DNA from: Paragonimus skrjabini miyazakii
Lineage: Eukaryota > Platyhelminthes > Trematoda > Plagiorchiida > Troglotrematidae
DNA: 64,000 bases
Direction of reading: 5' to 3'
NCBI GenBank assembly: GCA_014338405.1
Contig: JTDE01000972.1
Location: 87,161 to 151,160 of the forward strand
A program made the position numbers and the translations under genes. Shown here piece by piece: positions 36,267 through 47,400 of the stretch. Positions within the stretch are counted from its first letter, which is position 1; each line of letters begins with the position of its first letter. Under the pieces are notes generated by a model. The model was not told the DNA's origin, searched no databases, and was given only the letters and a program-made list of their open reading frames with translations.

Positions 36267-37026
36267 CGTTTTTCACAACATTCTATGGAAGATGTTAGGT
36301 TTGTATGGTCACACTGAAAAGTGGCATTTTGCTCGTTCTTTTCATTTACAGTATTAATAGCCATCATTTCAGGACTACCAGTGACTGTCTGTGAGCTTTT
36401 GCTATTTATACTCGAAGGGTTTACAATACCTGAGTTGGTGACCGGGACATTCATCTGGGTGGAATTGTCCAATCTGGAATGTTTTACAATCACATCACGT
36501 GACTGGTCGACGGAGGAGGTAGCTGACCTCAAAATAATAGGATCACCAATGTGTTGGGTATTAGCAATATGAAGGGCAACTGAAGTAGAAGATTCCTGTG
36601 CAAAAGCAACCCTAGGACTGTTAGAAAACGCATCTGGAGTTCGACATGAAGCGGATGAACCATTTTTTCTCGTGAAAAATTCACCCAGACGGAAATTTTT
36701 GGGTCGATTATTTAAAGCGCATAAATTGTGTTGATCATTCGCCAAAGTTCGTGGTGAATCAAGCTGACTTTTACACAAAAGTGGGGAGTTTTTTGGACCA
36801 GTCGGTGTAGTTTTCCTTGTGGAATGTTGCTTGCATTTACTCCAGCTTCTAGTCAGAGAGCCACACAATGTCCAACAGCTGTTACCCTTCCGATTGTGAC
36901 AGCGGCCTTTATGACCCTTGGGTGAATCTTTCAAGAAACCTTTGTCTGGTTCGTTAGTTCTCGAAGTACTGCTCCTATGGGATGCCGGACAAACCGTATA
37001 GATCGAATTACTTTCCCTTCGTGAAC
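36267..37026 (-). CDS. PDE9A: PDE9-like gene, N-terminal Ser/Thr/Asn-rich exon
   Basis: This exon is open for 760 nt (2 nt, 252 codons, 2 nt), far longer than chance allows at this base composition. The acceptor is TTTTTATGTAG before GTTCACGAAG, and the donor is GTAAGT after AAAACG. The peptide is low-complexity: basic and Cys-containing near the start (GHKGRCHNRKGNSC), then rich in Ser, Thr, Asn and Gln (NSGIVNPSSINSKSSQTV), with no membrane segment. It ends in SSIECCEK, which leads into the coiled coil of the next exon. Its 2-nt end plus the 1-nt start of 32693-32936 restores an Arg codon, so the two exons belong together. Linking both to the PDE9-like catalytic exons is inference from strand, order and the coiled coil that PDE9A carries before its catalytic domain. 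A phase 1 exon must lie further 5'. An unrelated upstream gene is the main alternative. Confidence 0.6.
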
Positions 37027-40000
37027 CTACATAAAAAACAAGAATGAAAATAAATACAAGAATTGAGTTTTCGAAACTCTGAAACCATATTGTATTTTGT
37101 TACATGTTATACACGTTTGGTACTCTTTGGTAACCACAGTAAGCAAAAGATTATTCGTACAATTCAAAAACAACGTTCGTTCAACCAATGCTGAATGTTT
37201 TTTACTACCTGTTGCTTAACTGCCTCTTGCCAAATGGAAAACGCGATTAATCACAAACAAACTACCGACAGTTTTCAAACGACAATATTACACGATCCAT
37301 TTCAAATGACCTAATTTTCAAAATCAATTGGCCAAAGATTTTTGATATATTCCTGAGGGTATGTTCTGTTTGACTCAATGAAAACCACGTGGCATTTTGG
37401 AATTTCTTAGATAAACCCGAGATTTTTGATTGGTACTTAACAATATTGATTGTTGTCCATAATCCGAACTCCTTGGGGTTGTATTGCATAGAATAAGCTG
37501 CGTTTGTTTCCAAAAATGGACTCTGCTCCTTTGGTCACCATCCTTGTTTAACAGCAATGTTTGCTTGTTCCTTGAAAACCAGTCAAATACGTCGTGGCAA
37601 TTTTGAGTTTAATCTATCTTAGTGTAAAATTGGAAGATTTGGATTGGCTGTCCCAGGTGAGCTGTTATTTGAATAACTATCAACAATGGTTGCCACACTG
37701 GCGTAATGAGTGCATGAGTGAATGAGAGCATCAGCAACTGACCTAACTGATGCCAGTTTGTTTTGCTTTCAAATGAATGAGTCCAGATCAGGATGAAACG
37801 GATCACAGCAGAGTGTTGTTTCAGTAGCGACCATTAGAACCGGGTTTGATTTTGTAAATTCAAATACCTGTGGCCTATGGTTGCAAGAACTAAAATGAAT
37901 TATACAGTTTCGGACCGACACTGCTGTTAGTCAGTCGGGCACCATCGATTTTTGGTAAGGCAAACCAGTTGTTCCAAAACAGCCAATAATCCCTTCAATT
38001 TCCTGGGCTTATCATAATCGCCACCTTTGCTTCATATGCATTATACGAGTATTACGCTTAGAACAAGACCCCTCAAGTATATCGTCCAGCACAGTTCATC
38101 ATAACACTTCACAGATGCCCAAATAACGGCATAGGCGACGGGCTGGGTTCGGTGATATCACTTTATAAACAGTAGTCTGGAAGTCACTTGGAGGAAGTTT
38201 AAGTTGATTGCGTTCAGTAATTTGAAATTTGGTTTCATGTCTGTACACTGTCAGAGAAATTGGTTTGAAAATTCGCTTAACTAAATATGCTGCTGAGATA
38301 GCAACAAAATTTCTCATAAGTCACTGCAAAAAATTGACACCCTTTCCAAACTTATTTCGGAAACAAAAGTTATTATTAAGGACTTTTGAACCTGAACCTT
38401 TACTACCGATGTAAAAATACTTCGTCAGCATTCTCTTGTACTAATTTCTTGTATTGGAACAGATTTGTCACCAAAATTGAAATAAGAAAATCGCCTAAGC
38501 TTCTGGAAAGCTCCTTACATGTGCGAATTGAACGACCGTGCGAAGAATACTTCAACAACATCTGGTACTCTGTTAATCTGATATGAACTAAAACAGAGAC
38601 TCTCAGTGCAGTAATATCGAACTTCGTGAGATTCATTTGAGTCGCTTAGTATGGTAACCCAATTTTGGTAAGTTAGTGCCCACAGTGCCTCGTTGTCAAT
38701 TCATTGTCTGACGTAAATCGCCACTTTCTAAGTCTTTGAAAACTAATACGGCAAACAGTTGCACGATAAGCTTTTAAATCAGCAGTTCCTAACTTGTCCT
38801 GTTTGAAGTACCCGTAGTCATGTTACTAAATGAACTATATCAGGTGACTAATTATATTACATGGTCAGTGGTTTGTTCAAGAGTATGGTTTTCGTCAGTC
38901 AATTGTTTTGACTCATAAATTGTACATCACTTGCATTCACATAGGTCCTTTCGGTATGAATCCCTAATCTCTGACTTGGTTAGTGTATTGTGTAAGCATG
39001 TGTTGCCTGTGCGCTAACGAATCATCTCATGTGAGGCGGTCAGTAGCTTACTGACGCACTTAGTAGGTATGCGTAACTAAACATGATTATGCAAATTTAG
39101 TTCCATATGAAGTGAACATCTGGTCCGAACAATTAATCGTAACTGACATATTACCATTCACTTGTCAATCAGTAACCTTTGAAACAAAGCAATAACCTAC
39201 AATTTCTCCCTCTTTAGAGTTCATCAGCAGTAATTGTCCTTTCTGAGACAACTGTGTTGAACGCTATGTCAATGAACTTAATTAGGCACAATTGAATTAT
39301 TATATGCAAACGCTTAGTTACATTAGTTTGTAAATATTGCTCACCTTTGATCAATGACGTGACGATTAGGACTTCATCTCAATATGAAGACACGGAATTG
39401 AGATCTATTACATTCCGGTCAGTCAATTCAACCAAAAGTATCTGTGAAAATTGGTAGCAGTAGGATCGGTTCTGTTGTGTTCAGAAAATGACCCCCAGCC
39501 CAGACACGATGCACCTCAAATACTTAGAAGTGTCTGAACTAATCATCCGAATAAACCAAATGTTACGCAAATGTTTACTTTAAGCGGTTATTATAATGTG
39601 CGGCAGCCAGTTCACTAATTTAACTTGAATGGGGGACGAAATCGGACAAAGACTTATCTGAGACTTATCTGGCAGCTTTTTCGAAAAAACAAAATGCTAG
39701 AGGCAAACTCCTCACTTGTTAAAGCAATATAATATTTTCGTCACAGTAGAGCATTCGACACTGGTCATGTTTTAACGAAAACGTCATGCTGACCATGAGA
39801 TAACATCGAATCGGCACACCCGACGGTTTAACCGCTTTCGTTTGTGAATAGTGTTTAAATTGTTGGACTTCCACGATAGAAGACAGAGAATACTGGTTAA
39901 CTTCCATTGGTAACTCCCCGGCGATTATAAACGCACTGGTGATTAATCGGGGACTTGCTAAATTTTAACGATTTCTTATGAAGTATATTAAATACTGTTC

Positions 40001-43000
40001 AACAGTTTCAGCGAGATCAAGGATTTTCACCATACTTAGAAGTTCCAATTATTTGGCAGGAATATTGGTCATCATCCATGACAACACTAGCCCCATATGA
40101 ACCAAATAACTCTCTCATAACTTATATACCCTTTGTGTGCTAAAAACGTATTAAATGAGACAATGATTTCCAAGATAACATGAGTGTATATGTGTCGTTT
40201 TTTGAAAATTCACACGCACAAAGCAAACACTGCCAATAAGGACAGACATTCACCATTTGAACATCAAAACAATGATTAATGAAACATTTATTTCTTGTTA
40301 GATCTAATCAAACGCAATCATCCTCGACAATAACGGTGCGTTCAGTAGCAAAATAAGTTTAATACATTTGCATGCCTTTCTATGTTTTATATGAAAAAAT
40401 AACACATGGTAGGATGATAGGACACTGGCTGGAAAAAGCTTCATCTAAGTCAATAAATTTGAATAATACCAGTGATCAAAATATTAGCAATAATAAGTTC
40501 TGATAGATTATCTAATTTGGAAGAAACCCAACTGCCAAAAACCTGAGCTTCAGCCGGGTTCGAATCAGCGACAGAAACAGTATATCTAAACAGGACAATT
40601 ACTCTACCAACTGAGATATCAAGCAATACATGGAGCAAAAAGCTATCACGTTTAAATTCAGTCGTTCAGTCGTTTCATTGCTTCATGAAATCCGCCAGCT
40701 GGACGAGACAGTCAACTCCTTTGACATGAATTCTTAAGCACTAAACAGTAGTGACACAAGTTCAACGTACAACAGTGGCGGTGGTGAAGCGAAACTTTAA
40801 ATACTTGAGGAATTCCTTAGGAGCAATAAGTCCTCTGTAAAATTTGGTGGATTACGTGAAACAGAAGGGGTAGGTGAGTAACTGACCCCCGGTGTGACTA
40901 GGTTGGTCGACTTGTAGACTGCGTACTTTAACTAGACATGCTGTTTCTGTTGCTGCTTCAAATTCACTCGAAGCCCGGACCTTTCACAACTGTGTCACTT
41001 TTAGCATGAAATATTTTCAAAATCCTTAACCAGATAACAAGTGAGAACAATGAGGTAGGTAGCAATAATTATTTATTCTAAAAAGTCAAGCTTATACCCG
41101 TATGTTCAAAACTTTTGGTGCAAATTAATCGATTTCAGCCCATTAGGAAAGGGTGCGCAACAGTTGAGGAAAGTAAGGTCTGCTACTTCTAGACAGAAAA
41201 AAATCTGCCGTCACAACTAGACCAAATTTCGTTGAAAACTACGATTAACTTCATATCATCTATTCACTTGTAAATCAGGATGCACATAAAAATAATTGTG
41301 ATTTGAACTATTTTTAATTAATATCGATCAGGTGGTATGCCTTGGTCATGATCTAGGTGGATTACCAATCACTACCTTAGGTTAGTGAGGCACTGACGTG
41401 CTTCGCATAGCGTAGTTTTTTTAATGTTGGGAACAACCTCCTCAGACAACGTCCACTAAGTGTTCTAATTTTGGTACCAATTGAAAGAGTAGAAATCCAG
41501 GTAGGCTGATATACATGATATCAAGAATCAAATACCTTTCTTTGTCTCTCCCTAAAAATAGGCTTTTTGTAAATCAGTTCATTTGATGTATAATAACTGA
41601 TAGAAACCATTGTTTTCAAAACCAGAGTACACTTTTGCATCGTATGTTGATAGAACATGTTGTAAAGTCGTAAGACAGGGCAGTTTTCAAGATTATTTAA
41701 AAACTCGTACAAATTGAACGATTCGTTACTCTTCTTCTAAAAGAGATATTACAAATAAACTAAAGCAGAAATTGATTTCTACTCGTCTTATAAATGAATG
41801 CATTTTTAGTAGAAGATTATCAAAATCTAATATACATTGCATATCTTTACAATATAGATAAAATATATAAATAATATACAGCGCGAAAAATCACACTGCG
41901 CAGAAGTATTCCACGTTTTTTAATAATATTTCTTCTTATCCACATATTATTGGTAAAAGATTTTATATGCCTGTAATGTTTTCTTAAACATACATCGAAA
42001 AGTTATACACAAGTATGCTATTTGAGTTACTGACACACACTTATAAGGTGGAGTCGAAACTGATGTTTTATTTTATCAAGAGGAGCGTTCTCAGTTTTAC
42101 AAATTGGATTACTTCAACATAGGAATTAACATTTCCCTCATCTAAACTCCCGTATTCTAACCTGAAAAAGACGATAGAATACGTTGTTAATCATTTTAGT
42201 ATTGTCGTGCAAAAGTAGGCAAAATAGCATACGGATGGAATGCAGCATAATGGCACGTGAAACCATTAAAGTGGATTGAGCAAACTTTTGATAGACGAAT
42301 TTGGTTTACAATAGCAAAAATGTAAATGCAAAAGACAAAAGCATCTAAATGAATTTTGTCTACAATTTTACCACACACACCCCAGACGTACTGATAAAGC
42401 GCCACTGTGAATGCCGGTCTACGTAAAGTTTACACAAATGTTTTATAACCTTACATAAGTTCCAAACAAAACGCTGGAAATCCGACCTAATAAATCGAGA
42501 AAGCACACCAAAACTAAAAACGATACTTAGTCACAACGGGACAACTGGATTGCTTGTACGCTACTACGTTAAAGAAACATGTTCACACCCATTTTAGCTT
42601 TGAACAGAAAAAAGCTTCTGTTGGAAGTGTAGTGCAATTGGAATGCAGCGGTTTCCTGTCTGGAGGATGTTCAGCCAATCAAAACTCACACACAAGCTGT
42701 TGCCAGCGGAATTGGGGTCGATCGGTGCTGACCAATGGAAAACAGCGATCGGTGGCTACATCGGATTTGGTTGTAAGGACTGGTGACTGAAAAAAGTTAT
42801 CAAAACACGTGTGAGATATAAATAACCGAGTGGCTTGACACAATGTTGTGGGACGTAGCAACGAACGGGTCAATCAAAACCCAAAACGCCTGTCGCCCAA
42901 CAGCTGCCTTAAATAATGTTGTTCCTCTTTAAATAGGATGCTTTTCTAATAAATTGAGATTGCTTGATGACGACCGGACCTCTATTCTGATTTTATTGAT

Positions 43001-43314
43001 TTGGTAGTACAATGAGTGAAAAGATGTAGAAATGGCATAAAGGAATAAACGGCTTTTCGCAATCAATGTCCACACTATCTGATACTACAGAGAGGGGAAC
43101 CTTCTCAGAAACTTCCAAGAGTTTGGAATAACTCACGAGTCTACAGAGTAGCTAATTTGTATTATAACAAGTATGACACCTAAAATTCGCCATTTACTGG
43201 GTAGTCGCTCGTTAAAACTGCTAGGAAAAGTAAAGCAAATGGTATGTCTCACTGGGGAGCGTTTCATTTCAAGAGCAAACAGTTAGAAATGATAAAGATT
43301 GTGGCGAAAATGCG
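37027..43314. other. No gene recognised
   Basis: A phase 1 exon of the PDE-like gene is expected somewhere upstream of 37026, but no candidate was convincing. The degenerate tRNA-like sequence at 40546-40624 and one copy of the 11-bp motif (39032-39042) are present. Confidence 0.5.
40546..40624 (-). other. Degenerate tRNA-like sequence (possible SINE head)
   Basis: On the minus strand, ATCTCAGTTGGTAGAG matches the D-arm and A box of a tRNA. About 45 nt later, TGATTCGAACCC matches the B box/T-loop. The anticodon stem cannot be formed and the acceptor stem does not pair, so it is not a functional tRNA gene. A tRNA-derived SINE head or a tRNA pseudogene fits best. Confidence 0.45.
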
Positions 43315-43830
43315 TCCAATAAAGCACACTCTGTATTGTTCAACACGCTAGTTCACATGCTACGCGCGCTCTCGCGTTTATGGCTCAGCATTCTAGTCCA
43401 CAACACCCCCAGGTTTCCGTTCACGCGTCGTGTGCACTTCTGTCCGGTTTAGGTGTGTGATCGGCGCCCTCTATCGGGGAGTTTTTCGTCTACCATTCTT
43501 CGTCCATTGGTCCGATTCCGTTGAGCGATGGCTCGTCCGGTCGCTCGTGTTGTTCTCCATTTATCCACAAGGGGCTTTGATCGTATTCCACGGTGGTGTC
43601 GAGATATTTCCCCGAGTATTGGAATAACCGAGCCTCCGATTTCGTTGTCCATTCTATTTTGCTTGCCATGTCTCGCCCGTTGGTCCGATCCGGTCGAGCG
43701 ATGACTCATCCGACTGCCCCCGTTGTCCGCCATCCGATCGTTGACGGTTTGTAAGCGCGCCCGCCATCTACACTGAGGTACTCCGCCAAGTATTTGAATA
43801 CTTGCACCTCCGGCCTGGCAATCCACCACA
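43315..43830 (-). repeat. GC-rich tandem repeat element, copy 1
   Basis: The first of two adjacent copies of a roughly 520-bp, CpG-rich unit that stands out from the AT-rich surroundings. Read on the minus strand it starts near TTGTGGTGGATTGCC and ends near an imperfect polyadenylation-like signal followed by GTGCTTTATTGGA. Inside are two roughly 180-bp subunits, each containing a core close to TTGGTCCGATCCGGTCGAGC (plus strand, around 43508 and 43680). A 126-codon frame (43449-43829) is open across both subunits on the minus strand, with basic Arg/Ser-rich repeats such as SHRSTGSDQRARHGKQNRMD and ATGRAIAQRNRTNGR. The family is not recognised. It could be a solo LTR, a non-autonomous retroposon or a satellite unit. 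Confidence 0.75.
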
Positions 43831-43899
43831 AGATGTCTTAGATTTTAAACATGAAAGTTGTATAGGCACAGTAACACAAGTCATAATGTAGTGAGAAGA

Positions 43900-44415
43900 C
43901 ATCCAGTAAAGCACAATCTTTATTATCCAACTCGATAGTTACCATGCCACACGAGCGCTCGCGATTTTGAATCACAGTTTCAGTCCACAACACCCCCTGG
44001 TTTCCGCTCGCACGTCGTGTGCACTTCTACCCGGTTTAGGTGTGTGATTAGCGTATCTACTCCGGGGTTTTCTGCTTGCTATTCCTCGTCCGCTGATCCG
44101 ATTCCGTTGAGCGATGGCTTGTCCGGTCGCTCGTGCTGTCTTCCGTCTATCCACCTTGGGTTTTGACCGTACTCCACAGCCGTGTCGAGACATTCCTGAG
44201 AGTGTTGGAATCATCACGCCTTCAATTTAGTCATCCATCCTATTTCGGCTGCCACGTCTCACTCGTTGGTCCGATCCGGTCGAGCGATGACTCATCCGGT
44301 CGCCCACGCCGTTCTCCATCCACTCACCGTGGGTTTTTGAACGCACCTCCCCCTGTGTTGAGGTAATCCGCCAAGAGTTGGCATGCTCGCACTTCCTGCC
44401 TGACAGCCCCCACAA
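43900..44415 (-). repeat. GC-rich tandem repeat element, copy 2
   Basis: A second copy of the 43315-43830 unit in the same orientation, about 70 bp away, roughly 80-85% similar by eye. It has the cleaner end: AATAAAGATTGTGC on the minus strand preceding the terminus. The two internal subunits are present, with cores around 44090 and 44260. The minus-strand frame is open in two pieces (44227-44415 and 43972-44217) that repeat the copy 1 peptide motifs (SHRSTGSDQRVRRGSRNRMD, ATGQAIAQRNRISGR) but are broken by stops. Short inverted ends (GACATC/GATGTC) flank it. Confidence 0.75.
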
Positions 44416-47400
44416 TAAGAGATGTCATTGAAAGTATTCAACGTTGCAAAAGGTGCCGAATTTTTCCTGTTGGCCTATTCAGCATTATAAAAGTCAAGAG
44501 GTTTTTGCTTCTAGAATTACTAGAAGTGTTTTATAGACTAACTTTACATCGTTTTGTTAAAAATCTTATGTACATACTTATTTTGGAACATCAATAAGTC
44601 CGCTATGACTTATATAGAACCGTATACCGAGGACTGAATGATTTCTTACCAACCAGAAACGCTCATAAACAGATCATTATCTCAGTAGGTATGTACGTCA
44701 CTTCAGTAGTGGAGGACGAGAAAATAAAGTTTTATTGATTACCACCTTAAATGGCATGACCCTGTCACGTTAGTTACCATTCTGTTATGGGCACTTTGCT
44801 AAACCGCTCACTTGTTCACAGACAGCCAAATGAACTTTTTCACACATTTACACCCAGTCTTCACACTGTCAATGAACCGTCCCTAACCAACCAACAGTCA
44901 GGTATGGTGTAATGTTGGGCGACTATTAGTTGAACAGCACGACGGAAGTTCACTTGAGATTTGAACAACAGTGCATCATGTGCAATGTGTTGAGAGTCGG
45001 TTTCCATTTATATACAAATTCCTGAAAATTCAGTGAAATGAAAGTTACATCAAGTTCGGAAAAAATGGTACGAATAAGCTCGTTAAAAATGTTTATAATA
45101 TAGAACACATTTTATTGTCTCACAAAATGGTGTTAGCACTTATCTCATTGACACGTTCCCTGAAAGTTATTCTGAATGTATACGTTCAGGGATGCACATA
45201 TGTTTTGAGCACTTAGCAGCCCATATATTTGGACAGACACGTATTCAAACAAAGATACTTCTTCAAATATATGTTGTACATATACCTGTGGATATGGTAT
45301 TATATATCATCAAGCAATAAATATATATATATATATCTACATATCTACATAACCAGATAGATATAGGTATACGTACATAATCATCCTTATACAAATCGAC
45401 GTATTTATTTATTTCACTTCTGTGTAAGTAAATACACATCTATATCGAACAAGTTGTAAATATGCACGGCTGGTATGTACGCATATTCCAGTATTAATTA
45501 ATTTGATAACGGATTTATTCATCACCCAATCAGAAAATTTGACCATTCAAATTATTTTTTCCGGGTATGAAAAGAAACCGGCTCCCCGATGTGTCTTATG
45601 TGTTGATACCCACCGTAACAATAATCACGCGTCGCTGACTTTGATTAAAGATTGTTCAATTTCTCAGTGACCTAGTTCGAGCCTATCTCGCTACTCCATC
45701 ATCGATCTGCCATGTATATAGCCATAACTTCTCCCTAATTTCTGTTACTTAACTTCTCCTTGAGCTCTTCGTTCAATACTGGCCAATGGACAATCATCAC
45801 CGTGACTAAATCTTACATGTGAGAGCCATACAGTCTGTTGGTCAATCGGCAGTACAACGTGAAATTGCTTGTAACAAACTGGAAGGTTAGGAATACAATC
45901 TATAACATAAAATGAAAAATGTACTCCAAAGAGTCATAGCAATCTTTTCGGTACCCCCCAAAAAATGCCTGAACTTAAACTTTGGCTTTACTTTTGCCTT
46001 ACGTATGTGCGTTCTATGAAACCTGATCGCAACCTGTCACAAAATCTTGATTTATTTGATACTACTTACACAATGTTCTGGGAACGTGTCGCCGTCAAAT
46101 AGAAGGGTACTAAAACATGGTAGCCAAACTGTTTCGCCCTTTGAGTAGTCGAGAAATACTTTTTAATTCTGACTCACAGACCATGTCTCTCTAGTTACAG
46201 TACAAAAAATGTAACTACTTCAGAAGCCTCTGACAAGTTGAAACCGTTTGCATTGCAATGTTTCATCAGTATATAAATGCCTTAGTCCCAGTAGATAACG
46301 TGAATGAATTAATGTCGGTCGTCAATATAAAAATAACTACATGAGCTAACTTTGAAAAAAAGGATTACACATTTTACTGTTACTGAGACTGAATGTTCGC
46401 AAATATCGAAATAATCCCTAAACAGGTGAAGCTGTCGAGAGGACTACTACTGTTTCAAGTCACGGAGTTACAAAATCTAACTAATTAGAGGACCAATCGT
46501 TAACAGAATTAAGGTCACAGAGTTAAGATGGAAACTACATGGGGGAATGAGGTCTGCTTATTTCGGGTCGGATTGTTCAAACTCATCAACAGAGGTCGGT
46601 ATGAACCTAATCATTATGGACAACTGCATTATTTCTACATATGGATAGAATATCGTCTACATGGTTCCAAGCTTCAGCTCTCAACATGACCGGTTAACGG
46701 ATGCTAACAAACGGCCAATCGACTTCTGGTTGATCAAGTACCCGTGAGCGTTGTTCTCACAAAAAATGACGCAAACTATACAACCGTAGTGACCAACGTC
46801 AGTACAGTTCTATCCACAACCTTGTACCTCAGATTGTGTACGTATTTCCCTCGAAAAATGTAGAGGCGATTTCTTATAAATTTTACATACAACATGTCAT
46901 GGTGTTTACTTTTCCTGCCTAACTCACCGGGCTCAGCCCGCAGCAAAACGGTGAAGAGTTTTTTCCAGTGATGCAAATAAAAGTTTCACAAATGATCTCG
47001 ACAAAAATCAAGACCATTCCATGAGAAAGCAATTCTTCAATATCCATCTTGGATTATAAGAAATATGTCAGTTCATAGAGCGAATAAATTTACATCAACA
47101 TTTGTCAAGCAGAGAAGCATAAACTCCAAGTAATACAAGATTCAAAACACATGTTTAACCTCAGATTAACTTGACCCCCTTTTTATGATACACACATGTT
47201 AGCCAGCTTGCAAAGTCTTGACCTAACATGATAAAGAATCTCGGTGGCATATTTTCTCGACCGATAACAATGAAATTGAGTGCCTTTGTGGCATAGTAAC
47301 GCTAGGTGATAAACTAGACAGAAAATGGGATAATCCGAGCCCATGGAACATAAATTTGCTTGCAATAGACATGCCCAAATGTTGCTACGGGATGCTTAAG

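Larger units (their letters stand above)
7577..37026 (-). other. PDE9A: PDE9-like cyclic nucleotide phosphodiesterase gene, partial (seven exons)
   Basis: Seven minus-strand exons read as one transcript: 36267-37026, 32693-32936, 26268-26390, 19371-19602, 18159-18180, 17555-17655 and 7577-7727. Each has a GT donor and an AG acceptor. The phases fit at every junction except 32693 to 26390, where a phase 0 end meets a start needing phase 2, so an exon is missing there. The order (disordered N-terminal region, coiled coil, Cys-rich linker, HD-type catalytic core) is that of PDE9A, whose family hydrolyses cGMP to GMP with two bound metal ions. Family membership rests on NAGTELAIRYND and SPLENHHS, which are closer to PDE9 than to other PDE families as I remember them. 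The first N-terminal exon and the C-terminal catalytic half (second metal Asp, purine-binding Gln) were not found, so substrate choice cannot be read here. Introns reach 9.8 kb. Confidence 0.82.
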
